Assembly (NCBI GenBank): GCA_948474755.1
Contig: CAOLHI010002125.1
Location: 124,001-188,000, forward strand
DNA from: Ctenosaura bakeri
Taxonomy: Eukaryota; Chordata; Lepidosauria; Squamata; Iguanidae
Reading direction: 5' to 3'
DNA: 64,000 nucleotides
The position numbers and the translations under genes were made by a program. The notes beneath the pieces are model-generated. The model worked only from the letters and a program-made list of their open reading frames with translations. It was not told where the DNA came from and did no database searches. Shown in pieces: positions 11,836 through 22,360 of the stretch (its first letter is position 1; every line of letters starts with the position of its first letter).

Positions 11836-14109
11836 AAAGCGAGCTGGCACAAATAATAGGGTATGGAACTCCCATCTAAATATAGTCAAGGTTGATTTCA
11901 GCTGTCCAAGACTGACTGTTCCGCTCCTGCTGTATAAACACTGTCTTGTGGCCTGCTTTGTCTTGGTGTCAAAATGTCAGGAAAGAGAATATATTGCTTG
12001 AGGGTGCAGTGCTGTCATTTGACCCAGTAATCATCATAGTTGTGCTCTAAAAACCATTTCTAGGAGCAAGACTTTAGCCATGAAATCAACCAATTAAAAT
12101 AAATTTCCCATTAAATTATGCCGAATAACCATACAAGTCACCAAAAATGTTTGGAACCAGCATGAGATGGCTTTAACAGGAGAGGCCATGGATTCCTCTT
12201 CTGATTGCAATTCAGAGCTATCCAGTGGCAGCTGGATTCCTGAAGCATGTAGGAGCTGGGTTCCCAATAGAATAGGGTAAGTCCTGCCATTAAGAAAAGT
12301 AAGGGAGCTGCCTTAGGCAACAGAGATGTGAGGAATGATGACCAGTCATGATAAGACAGAATTGTTTTCCATAGACTTTCCCACAGCCTCTTTCTGGCCT
12401 AGTGTGTGATGTGGTGGAGAACATTATTTCCTTGCTAATGTTCAAGTGATGTTCAGACGCTTCTAATATGGAAATGGATTAGGACATCTTATTTTTTTTC
12501 CCCTCAGGCAGCAAACTATCTCAGGCTTATTCTGTAATGAATTTATGTACCCCAATTTCAGGGAAGTTACGGTTAGGTAAGTTGAGCACTCTGGATATCA
12601 ATCTCTCATTTATCTCCACTCTGAAGGTGATAATGTATAATTAGTTCCCATGCCCGAAGATGTAAAAAGATAGTCCTACTGTGATTCTGCTGAGGGATGT
12701 CCTACGTGTACGCTCAGTTACAACAGTGTGGAGAAGTCAATAATCTAGAGGTTGACAGGAATTACTGATCACCAGCACGTTCTGGACCTACCTGAAAGCT
12801 ACAATGTTTCATACATGGACATCAAAAATTAATGTTTCTCGTTAACTGCAGTTCTGAACCTTCAAGCATATTGCAGTCAGTATAATTTCAGAGTCATTTA
12901 TGCCAGCAAAGTTCCTAAAGGTTATTGAAACAGCTTCATATACAATATATTACTGATGTTAGACATCTAGTTCAAACGTTAATCAGAACTTCAATTTCTG
13001 GAGCATTCTGACATTTCTACTAATAAGTGTCTGACTTTTGCCTTTGTATGAATAAACAAGGAAATAAAATTTAATCTGCTCAAATCCACTACTTTGGGTT
13101 GAACAAAGTCAAAAGAAAGATACACGTTGATTGCATGTCAGGTTTTGTTTAGGACTCCCTACCACTGAAGTACTGTTTAAAAAAAAAAAAAAAAAGATTG
13201 GAGAGCAAATGCACCTGGCTAAAATTGTTAAAAGTCACCTTCTTTGACTCATCCAGTGGATGTGCCTTGGAAGCTGCTCAACCAAGACAGCTAATGACAC
13301 TGCATCTTCTCCAAAAGCAGAGGAATAATAGCACAAGGTGACAGAAAAGCTCTGGGAAGGCATGCTGACCTGAATGTATGTCTTATGTCAAGCAAAAGAC
13401 AGCTTACACTCAGCACAAAATGGAAAGAAAAAATGCAGGTAATCCCATAATCCACTTTCAGCCCAACTATTACATTCTAGAAATGAAGAATCAGTTCACA
13501 TAGAAGTCTCTAGTCTGCATTTAACTTCCCATCTGAAATCACTGCCTACTGCCTCCTATTCCCAAGCTTGCTCTGTCTATCTCTCCGTCCATCCGTCCAT
13601 CCGTCCATCCATCCATCCACGCATTAAATGCTGGATAATATTCCATGCATCTAATGAAGTGTAGCAGAACTCTTTGCTGTTTTTACATATGTGAAGAAAG
13701 TAACTATCTGGGAAGATGACTATCTTCTCCACCTAGAAATGACCACCTTTATCTGAGGATGATTTCAGCAATCTCTTGTCTTTTTCTGGTTGTGCCATCA
13801 GTTCTCAGTTCTGCTCTATGGTACCATCAATGGTACAGATATAACATTCTTAACTTTATGGTATTCTAACCACCTATCTTTCATTTTTATTTCCTATCAA
13901 AAATATAGGGAGTAGGAAAGAATGCAGACCAAAGACTAGATATGGGATGTGTAATGGTGGATGTTGGGGATTTAATACAGAAAAGTGGAAAGAGAACTCC
14001 AGAAGCAGTCCAAACCATTTCCGCATATTGTTTTTGCTTCTGAGGCAATTCTAGCCTCTTTTCCTTTCTGAAAGTCTAAACCATCACAGAAGTTCTATAA
14101 ATGTAACTT
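11836..14109. other. Unassigned DNA with an A-run and a (CCGT/CCAT)n microsatellite
   Basis: No gene is visible. An A-run of about 17 sits at 13,179-13,195 and a mixed (CCGT)n/(CCAT)n tract at 13,583-13,620. The remaining sequence shows no repeat I can name. Confidence 0.5.
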
Positions 14110-14185
14110 TGAACCAGTGTGATTCAGTGTTGGACTACAACTCAGGAAGATTAGGGTTCAAATCCCCACTCAGCTAGGATAAACT
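14110..14185 (+). mobile_element. Truncated tRNA-headed SINE (Sauria-type)
   Basis: The words 'ccagtgtgattcagtgttgg' and 'actacaactcaggaagatta' followed by 'gggttcaaatcccc' form a tRNA-like head with a B-box (GGTTCAAATCC). The body and tail found in the fuller copies at 32,498, 42,524 and 59,089 are missing. It lies just upstream of a CR1 cluster. Confidence 0.6.
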
Positions 14186-14330
14186 ATTTCTAAAGTGGTG
14201 CCTATCAACCCTGAAATCTCAAGTTCACAGTTTGCGTATGCTCCTGGACTCAGCTCCAGCATGGATCCTCAGCATGGATCCTTTGGTTGTGGCTGTGAGT
14301 GTGTTTGCACAGTTAAAACTTAGACTCCTA

Positions 14331-14486
14331 GAATCAAAGAATCATAGAGTTGGAAGAGATCACAATGCCCATCAAGTCCAAACCCCTGCCATGCAGGAAC
14401 ACACACTCAAAGCAATCCCAGCAAATGGCCATCCAGCCTCAAACAGACTTTCAAAGAAGGTGACTCTAGCACACTCTGAGGCAGCA
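14331..14486 (-). mobile_element. CR1 LINE 3' end, 5'-truncated copy
   Basis: On the minus strand this is the last ~155 bp of a CR1 element: the end of the ORF2 region, the 'ctgcatggcaggggtttgga'-type segment, and the terminal ...CTATGATTCTTTGATTCT repeat that CR1 elements end with (left edge here). It abuts a plus-strand CR1 copy at about 14,487, so the two are head to head. Confidence 0.8.
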
Positions 14487-15180
14487 ATACCAAATTTTGG
14501 ATAGCAGTACGTGTGAAAGGGATCTAGGAGCCTTAATAGACCACAAGCTGAACATGAGTCAACAGTGTGATGTGGCAGCCAACAAAGCCAATGCAATTCT
14601 CAGCTACATCAATAGGAGTATGGTGTCTAGATTGAGGGAGGTACTGGTACCACTCTACTCTGCTTTGGTTTGAATACTGTGTCCAGTTGTGGGCACCCCA
14701 ATTCAAGAAGGACATGGTCAAGCTGGAGCAAGTCCAGAGGAGGGCGACCAAAATGGTGAGGGGTCTGGAAGCCATGCCCTATGAGGATAGACTTAGAGAG
14801 CTTGGTATGTTTAGTCTGCAGAAGAGAAGGTTAAGAGGGGACATGATAGCCATGTTTAAATATTTGAAGGGATGTCATGTAAAGGAGGGAGAGGGCTTGT
14901 TTTCTGCTGCTCCAGAGACCAGGACAAGGAGCAATGGATTCAAGCTGCAGGAAAGGAGATTCCACCGGAATCTCAGGAAGAACTTCCTGACAGTCAGGGC
15001 TGTCCAGCAGTGGAATAGGCTGCCTCGGAGTGTAGTGGAGTCTCCTTCTTTGGAGGTTTTTAAGCAGAGGCTGGATGGTCATCTGTCGGGAGTGCTTTGA
15101 GGGCATTCCTGCATGGCAGGGGGTTGGACTGGATGGCCCATGTGGTCTCTTCCAACTCTACATTTCTATAATTCTATGAA
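14487..15180 (+). mobile_element. CR1 LINE, 5'-truncated, ORF2 C-terminus plus 3' UTR
   Basis: A 137-aa frame at 14,687-15,100 carries the C-terminal part of CR1 ORF2 downstream of the reverse transcriptase core, with [34 protein letters not shown] and MFKYLKGC motifs. The 3' end is the CR1 'ttctataattctatgaa' type. Compared with the copy at 44,923-45,592 it has an 11-nt deletion near 14,667 that breaks the frame upstream of WAPQFKK. It lacks the endonuclease and the catalytic reverse transcriptase domain, so it cannot move itself. Confidence 0.9.
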
Positions 15181-16107
15181 ATGTGACCATTCCTTAAATG
15201 GGAGTTCCAGCTATTGTTGATTACATTCCTGTTAATTACATTCCAGATTGCTGCAACACACTGTATGTGGGACTACCTAGGGAAACTGTTTGGAAACTTC
15301 AGTGGGACCCAAATACTATAGCCAGAGTGCTGGCCATGTCTGCTTACAGGACAATTTAATTTGCTTGTTGAAATAGGCTCACCGGCTACTAGTTTGTGGC
15401 TAGCACAATTCAAAGTACTGAGCATGACCTATAAGGCTTGGGTCCAGACTACAGTGGCATCCATGGGGGATTGGTTCCAGAACCTCCCACAAATACCCCC
15501 CCCTAAAAAAAATGCATGCTGAAGTCCCTATTAAAAATGGTGTACGGTAGCAACAGAGAGAGTAGCAACCCCAGACACTAGGCACACTGCCTTATTTGTG
15601 CTCTTCCATCTCTAGGGAGCATGCCATCCTCTCACTTCTGCCCTAGAGGCACAAGACAGAAGCAGATGGCTGGCAGGCTCTCCAGAGGCAGGGAGCCCCA
15701 AAGAGGGCAGCGTACCTGATGGCTGGGGCTTGCTGCCACCTCCACTGCTTTTCCACACTATATTTGAAAGGCACTTATAAGCCTCACCTCACATTCTCAG
15801 TTTCTTTGTAAGCCTTGCTTCTACATTTGGCTCTCTTTCTGCTCTTCTTCTGCCTGCTAATAAAGATCTTTCCATTTAAACAGATATGTAGTGATGTGCA
15901 GAAAGTTCTTTTAATGTGTCTGGTCTTTGTGCTATACTTTGATTCCGAATGTTATGTTTTATCGCTTTTATACTATTTGAATTTTAATAGAATAGCTTAT
16001 GTATTTGCTCTTTAAACTTTATCATCAGGGCTAGAATTCAGGATCAGTCTCAGTAAATGTGTACCCTGGAGTTGCACATCCATAGTAGACCTGTTTTCAT
16101 GGTTCCT
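15181..16107. other. Unassigned DNA with a possible Tigger/mariner-like fragment
   Basis: No gene is visible. Near 15,457-15,490 the phrase 'catccatgggggattggttc' resembles ends of Tigger/pogo-type DNA elements, but the match is short and I cannot delimit it. A run of C then A occurs at 15,498-15,511. The rest is unassigned. Confidence 0.35.
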
Positions 16108-16245
16108 AGGCATTCACAATTATGACTCTATTGCCACAATTGTAATTGCCCCCTAATCCTTGTTTACTTGGCAGCAGTCACATGGAGAGAAGGGGATCAA
16201 TTCTGTTGCTAGTGATCAAGGCACAGGTGAATGATGTTTCAACCC
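16108..16245 (+). repeat. Unnamed interspersed repeat, copy 2
   Basis: Same word order as at 9,063 and 20,338: 'attcacaattatgactctat', 'ttgccacaattgtaattgcc', a pyrimidine-rich segment, 'ggagagaagggg', and 'gaatgatgtttcaac' at the close. No target duplication found. Family unknown to me. Confidence 0.5.
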
Positions 16246-17345
16246 ATCTACTCCACTCCCAAGAAAGGCTGTGACCACCAGAAACAAGACCCCTATTGCA
16301 TGTCTTTGTCACAAATTACTGCTATTAAGAGGGGGTTGGAAACATCATCTGACTGCACCTCAGTCACCAGAAGAATGGAACGTGTCTCTCTGTGCAGCTG
16401 CTGCCCAGTACGTAGGTTTAGTGTGGGGCTGGGCAAGTAGATGCTACTTAAGTAGCCATTGTAGAATTGCTGGCCAATGTTTTTACCTGTGCTTTGGTTG
16501 TTGTAAGGCATCTTGGATGTTGGGAAATAAATTAACAAGAATGGTATTGATAGTGATGGTGATGGTAGCTGAAAAAAAATCAAACAATTGTTTTTACTTA
16601 CTTTGAGTTTCAGCCATCTCATTCCACAGCTCAGACATTAGCCAACCAGTTGAATGCCAGGTCTTCGGAATAAAGAGGCTGTAGCAGCCTTGCCACCTGG
16701 GAAATCTATTGTACAATCCATAGGGCCTATGGAATCACCTCAAATGTGACTATGGATTAGTATTCTTTGGATCCTGTCACAGCATCTCCTATGCACATAG
16801 CCAGCTGCTTTTGAAAAAGCATTTCTTGGGGACAGCTCTTTACAGGTGGGTGTCTTTACTGAAAAGGGTTTTTCAGTCACAGTTATTTGGACAGATGCAG
16901 TCCTACTACCAGCCACTCATCTTGCTCTTTCTCCAGTCATGACCAGCTGCCCCAAAATATTAAATGACCCACCATAAGCTAGAACTGCCTGTGCTCCTGT
17001 CACAGGAGCAGCAGAGGGCTGGTAAGCAGCATAGCACAAAATAATTAACAACAAGAAATAACGAACAAATGATACAATCTCATCTTCACTATGGTAAATT
17101 ACAGAATTAAGCAAGCGTGACATGAGAATTAGCTTCGAGTCTCCATGCATATTAGACTATATAGGTTTTCTTCTCTGTACTATTTACTCTGCCTCAAAGT
17201 TTGCAAATGCAGAGCAATTCAGAGATCAGCTTTGCATCAGCTCCAGCAGCATACATTTCCAATCAGTAAATGCTGACATTACTTTGCTACAAACTTGAAA
17301 AGTCTCAGCTTCGTTGTTTTTGAAGTACCAGTGCCTCAACCCTAT
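16246..17345. other. Unassigned DNA
   Basis: No gene or clear repeat seen. A short GATGGT-type tandem near 16,547-16,567 is the only simple-sequence feature. Confidence 0.4.
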
Positions 17346-17472
17346 TCACAATCCCAACTAGGGCAGGTCCATTAAATCAATGGGATTTATATAAGCATTA
17401 GCTTATACTTCAAAATTTGATTTGGTAGGTCTGCTTTAATTGGGACTAGCAGTAAGGTTTGGGTCTAAGTAA
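17346..17472. mobile_element. Palindromic MITE with 'caatgggatt' arms, copy 1
   Basis: The left arm (gggcaggtccattaaatcaa, tgggatttat) and the right arm (gtaggtctgctttaattggg) are imperfect reverse complements. The pattern is the widespread reptilian element in which 'cccattgaaatcaatggg' occurs in both arms. A second copy is at 25,290-25,412; worn halves may be at 23,445-23,505 and 58,425-58,470. Confidence 0.55.
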
Positions 17473-20100
17473 ATAACACAGACTGTGCTCAAGTTTACTG
17501 AGTTGTTTCACCATGAGCAGTGCCCCTTCAACTATTTAAAGCTCGTTTGATTGTATACATCAATATACTAGGGAAAGGAACAGAAATCCACAGTAGTCCA
17601 TATCTCCAAATTTAAAATGCAACAGAAACATTGAAAAATAGAAAAGAAGTTGGGGTGGGTGAAGGAACAGTTATAGTACAAGCTCTTTTGAGAGATTATC
17701 TCAGTAAGCAGACTCTTTTTTCTTTTCTCCATTTTTTCTTCTTCTTTTTCTGCCACCCCAGGGAGAATTTTTAAACTTCAAAGAAGCATTCCCTCCTACA
17801 TTTTCCTAAGCACTGACCTTTTGTCTTGCACAGCAAAATCCCTGGGTCAAATAATGACAACAGAGCTATCTCGACATTAATAGATCTTTTTGCAGTAATT
17901 TAAAATCCATCTGAAATCAAAGAAATCTCTCTGGCGCTCTCCTACTCCCTCCATCCCCCTCTGCGCAGGAATGATTTCACAGTGTTGATGGTGGTATGAC
18001 AATCTGGGCTGTTAGAAAAAGTCATTTTCCAGTTATTGTTCTGGAAGTCAGTAATTACATTTTCAATAAAGCAACTGTTAACTGTTAGGCAGGAGGAATA
18101 GGGGAAAGGAAAATAAATTAGCATCGTGGTCTACACTATATGCAACCACCATAGCAATAAAGTATGTTTTAAGATAATTTGAGGAAGCGATTCTGTAAAG
18201 TGAGCCCTTTGAAATTCCCTGGAACCCCCTAAAAGCCAGACCAACACTCCATTTCAAAGCAGACATAACCAGCAAGAAGAGCTTTATATAGAGAATGCAC
18301 ACATATATTAGCAATCACGGGTGACTGATGGCTGCATCCAGTGGTGGACATCCATTCATACTAGAGTGGAATCCAGTATAAGTAGGCGGGGAGGGAGTCC
18401 AACCTTTCCTTCCTGGTGCATCCCTCCCTCCAGTTATTCCCAAAACTTCAGGAAAACCCTCTGGAGTAGATTTTCAATAGCTGGAGATGGGATCAAGGCA
18501 GAGGGACTGAAAATTCTGATGCCATTGACACCATCCTATTGATTGGAATCCTTTTGGCAACATATGTTTACGCAGCTGTGGAGTTACATGCACATTTGTC
18601 TTGGTTTAGGCATTGTACAGGGGGCTATTCACTAGTGCAAATTCCAAAGTCTCTTCCTTGCAGGGCATCTGTCAAGCTCTAGTGGCACTGTTGGTGGGGG
18701 AGGAAAAGATGACCAGGCAGTGCCCATCCTAGTTGCATCCATCCTGGTTGCTACACTGCCTCCAACCAGTAAATAACTGTAGCAACACCTTTGGGTCTTG
18801 AGGTGGAGCTTCACAGAGTTGTGCACACATGCCCCACATGCTTCAGAGTGGGATCTCAGACACTGAATTTAGGTCTAAGCATTTGCTTCCTAGAAGAAAA
18901 CCTGGAAATAAAACAGCAATATCTCTAAGATTTAATTTGCCTATTTTAGAATCAATATTACTCTTCATTTTTTTTTTCCAGCTGAGGCTGATTCTTCCTT
19001 TTTCAGACAAGGTTCACAAACAAGAATTACAGAACTCGGTTTGATGCATCCCTTATGAACAAAACCAAAGGACATGGGAATAATGATAGAACAATGAGCA
19101 AAACAAATATTTTATTTTGCCATTGTTGTTACCAATTAAATCCAGTTCCTTTCAGTTTTGACAATCAAACTGTCCAAATATCCAGTTGTTGCTAAATCAC
19201 TCGGCCTGTATTGATTCCAAAACTGAACACAGTCTCATTTGTCTGAAAAGTCTCTATTGTGTTATTTCTTCTTTTTCACAAGTGTCTAAAGGTCTTATTA
19301 ATATCATGTTCCAAATTTTCCTTCTCCATTGACAAAGGATTGGCAGAAGAGTCAATCTTCCTTTTTTTAATATATAATATACATGCCACAATTAGCAAAA
19401 ACATAACCAACGCTAGATATTCCCTTCTAAATTTTCTCTTTATTACTCCCAACACTATTGTTTGAGGATTTAATTGGATCACATATCTAAGAAAAACACA
19501 AAATTCTAGCAACCATGATGTATTATTTCCTCATAGGGGAAAGAAGCTAATATCACATCACTTCACATTACTGTTTAATTGTCAGCAATGTATTATGAAT
19601 TGTTGTAACCCCTCTGTTTTACTGCATAAGGGTAAATGAGCAAAACACAAAAAAAAACAAAGAAAAACAAACCTGCTACCAGAGGGTAATAAGATTAGAA
19701 GAAAAGGTGATTAAAAGGACACTTTCTTTACACTATTACTTGAAGTAACAAACAGGCATGTCTGTACGTAAGATGTTATATACAAATGCCCTATGTACAT
19801 TTTCGTGATAAACTGTAATATTGGAACCAAAAAAAAAAATGTGGGGACAGGAGTGATAAACATAAAAGAACAGAGAATTAACAACATACTTTAAATGGTT
19901 CAGCTTTCAGGAATGTCCAGAACTGAGTGGTTGCATCTACTTTATTACTGAAGGCAACAGAGACATACTTAGTATTGAAATCAAATCCCACCTTGTATAT
20001 AAATGCTCCAGACGTAGAAAGAGAACTGTCCTGCTATTGCCACTCACTGTACCATAATTAAATAAATTTTAAAAAACTGATTAAGAAAAAAAAAACTGGC
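17473..20100. other. Unassigned AT-rich DNA
   Basis: No gene is visible. Pyrimidine-rich stretches occur near 17,705-17,755 and homopolymer runs near 18,970 and 19,832. Short open frames here are not domain-like. Confidence 0.45.
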
Positions 20101-20300
20101 TGAGAAGGGCCTAAATATCCTAGAGCACCATATTCTGTCTGATCTTGGAAGCTAAGCAGGTTCAGCCCTGGTTAGTATTTGGATAGGAGACCACTAATGA
20201 GAAAGGAACTGGCAAAACCACCTCTGAGAGTTTCTTGCCTAAGACAACCCTATGAAATTCATGGAGTCAACATAAGTTGACAGGTGACTTACACACACAG
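20101..20300 (+). mobile_element. 5S rRNA-derived SINE
   Basis: Positions ~20,127-20,193 closely follow the second half of vertebrate 5S rRNA: 'gtctgatcttggaagctaag', 'caggttcagccctggttagt' and 'atttggataggagacca'. These contain the A-box-like AAGCTAAGCAGG and the C-box-like TTGGATaGGAGACC of the type 1 RNA polymerase III internal promoter. The following body ends in a tail ('cataagttgacaggtgactt' then ACACACA) like that of squamate tRNA-SINEs. A true 5S gene would be ~120 nt with an intact first half and a T-run terminator, and would not continue into a SINE tail. Confidence 0.82.
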
Positions 20301-20337
20301 CGATCATGAAGACAAAATTGTCCCCCAACGGTAACTT

Positions 20338-20500
20338 TTTCATATTCACAATTGCTACTTAAGTCACAATTGTGATGCTATTGCCATGATCACAACTCCC
20401 CACCCCTGGCTCCAACCTACTTTACCAGGCATCAGCTGAATAGGGAGAGGGAAGGCCATTCCACTAACAATGAAAGTATGAATGATGTTTCCATCAAGTT
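20338..20500 (+). repeat. Unnamed interspersed repeat, copy 3
   Basis: The longest of the three copies: 'tattcacaattgctacttaa', 'tattgccatgatcacaactc', a CCCCACCCC block, 'ctactttaccaggcatcagc', 'agggagagggaaggccattc', and 'gaatgatgtttcca' at the end. It follows within 40 bp of the 5S-derived SINE but shows no sign of being part of it. Confidence 0.5.
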
Positions 20501-21482
20501 TGGGTGGGGTCATTCTGGGAGAAATTGCTTAGTTAACTGCTTAGTTAAATATAAGTTGATACAGGATTCCAGCCATTAACTGGTTTTTCCACAGTGAATT
20601 GAGGGTTCTTGACGGAACTATAATAAATCAAGATGGACAAAATCATCAGTCCCCCCCTCCTCCTCTTCCTCCTTGGATATTGAGTTCTTTCTGTCAAATT
20701 TATTGGAAAAAAATCCTGAAAATTTTGGTAGGTTCTTGTTAAAAACAAACCTAGTAGAATTCTTTTCTACTTTTACTGGCCCAATTTAATAAATATTACT
20801 CTCAGTATAGAGGGAATTGTCTTGAACTTGCTTGCCATGTAGTTGTTAAAAGAGGGACTCTATCAGAAAAATAGAAATGACTAACCTAATTTAGTGCCTC
20901 AGACACAAATTAATACACAGGCATTCAAAGATCTCTGCTAGGGGATTTGTGGTGTGTTTTGCTTTCTTTCATAGTCAGATTTTGTGGATGTTAAATTATT
21001 TCCATTGAATGCTTGAAGAAATATGGGGCTTTTGAAAGTTCTTCTGGAACCCAGTGAACTCCTCACACATCCCTAGTGGAAAAGAAATTAAGCTGTATAT
21101 AGGACTGCATTACAGGAGAGCACTAAGAAGTTTCTCCCACAGCAGCCCTCTGTTAGTGCTTTAAACAAACTAGGTCAAAGAAATCAGTGCTGATAAGCAT
21201 TTAATAGGGCAATGCATATAAATTTAGATAAGACCTGAATAGGTTCTTCCTTTGATCCAAATCTTTAAGCCTCTAAACAAATAATGAAGCGGAAAGATCT
21301 TCAGATTGCTGTCTGTTTGAAACATTGAGCTCTTACGAGAAGAGAGGAGAGAGTGCAGTAGTGACAGTGCTCTTTCTAAACCTTACTACACTTTTCCATA
21401 GTTCTAACAGGCAGGGAGATGGCATTACAGTCTGTGTGTCACTCTGTTCATTTCTGTTCTATTCTCCTGTTATTTAATTAGT
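20501..21482. other. Unassigned AT-rich DNA
   Basis: No gene or named repeat visible; a short CCTCCTCCTCTTCCTCC pyrimidine tract occurs at 20,655-20,671. Confidence 0.4.
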
Positions 21483-21625
21483 TTATTATTGATTTAAAAC
21501 AACCCCACTTTTCAATCACAAAAGGATCCCAGAGCAGCTTAGGAGGCATAACAGCAAGATGCCCATGCCCTCATGTTTACAATCTGAGACCTGACACAAA
21601 GAGAAAAGCACTGGGTGAGAGGAAA
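21483..21625 (-). repeat. LINE-like 3' end fragment (L2-type wording), reverse orientation
   Basis: The sequence has the squamate LINE-tail wording in reverse: 'aaaaggatcccagagcagct', 'catgccctcatgtttacaat' and 'gacctgacacaaag'. In forward orientation this is a non-LTR element tail that speaks of a low-copy ancient insertion. I cannot set its far end; the region to about 22,080 may belong to the same insertion. Confidence 0.4.
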
Positions 21626-22179
21626 GGGAAGGCAATTCCAGGTGCCTGTTCTTAGTTAAAAATTCCTTATGACTGTTCCCCCCACACACAATTGGCTGAG
21701 GTCAATGAAACAATATTCCTGAAAGGTGTTTCTGCTTTGGCCGACATAAGAGGCTGGGTTGGTATTCCTCTTGCCTTGATGTTCTTCTTGGGAGGAAAGA
21801 GAGACAGGTTTGCAGGGGCCCATAGGTCCTCTGGTTGATGGACAAGACAAGAATATGCTGCTTTTCCTGGGTAACTCCCAGCTGAAAAGGAGTGTTCCTT
21901 GTGAAATTGGTGTGGTGAGGGGAGCATCCCTCAGCTGCTCTTTCTCTGGTCAATGTATAGGGGCAGGCTGCTGCCTCTTCTTTTCTGGGATGTCCATCTG
22001 GAGAGGAAAGAATAACATATCCATTCTCTAGGTGCAAAATGGCACTATCCACTGCCATGCGCAAGGTGAAGATATTCAAGGCTTGAGAAAAACAATTGTT
22101 GAACTATAACTGGGCCCTTCCCTCCATTCCAACTGTCGTTGTTCTGGGTTCTTAGGGAGAGAAGAGCAGCCAGCAGCTA

Positions 22180-22360
22180 TCTGGTAGACATAATCCCTCC
22201 TGCACTTTCATTCTCTTTTCTTACATGCTATGTCTCATTTAGATTGTAAGCCCAAGGGCAAGGAGCTGTTCCATTAATGAACTGGAAGACACCCTGGGTG
22301 CCTTTTCGGGTGAAGTGCAACTACAAATACTCTAAGCAAACAAACAAGTAAATTCCATGC
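22180..22360 (+). repeat. LINE-like 3' tail followed by CAAA repeats
   Basis: The phrase 'agattgtaagcccaagggca' and then 'ccctgggtgccttttcgggt' followed by 'actacaaatactctaagcaa' is the common squamate non-LTR tail that ends in a short A-rich repeat; here (CAAA)n follows. A (TTTG)n(CTTG)n microsatellite lies just downstream at 22,387-22,420. Confidence 0.5.

Noticed and set aside
20127..20193. 5S rRNA gene
   Set aside because: Only the internal-promoter half is 5S-like, with several substitutions, and it continues into a SINE body and tail.
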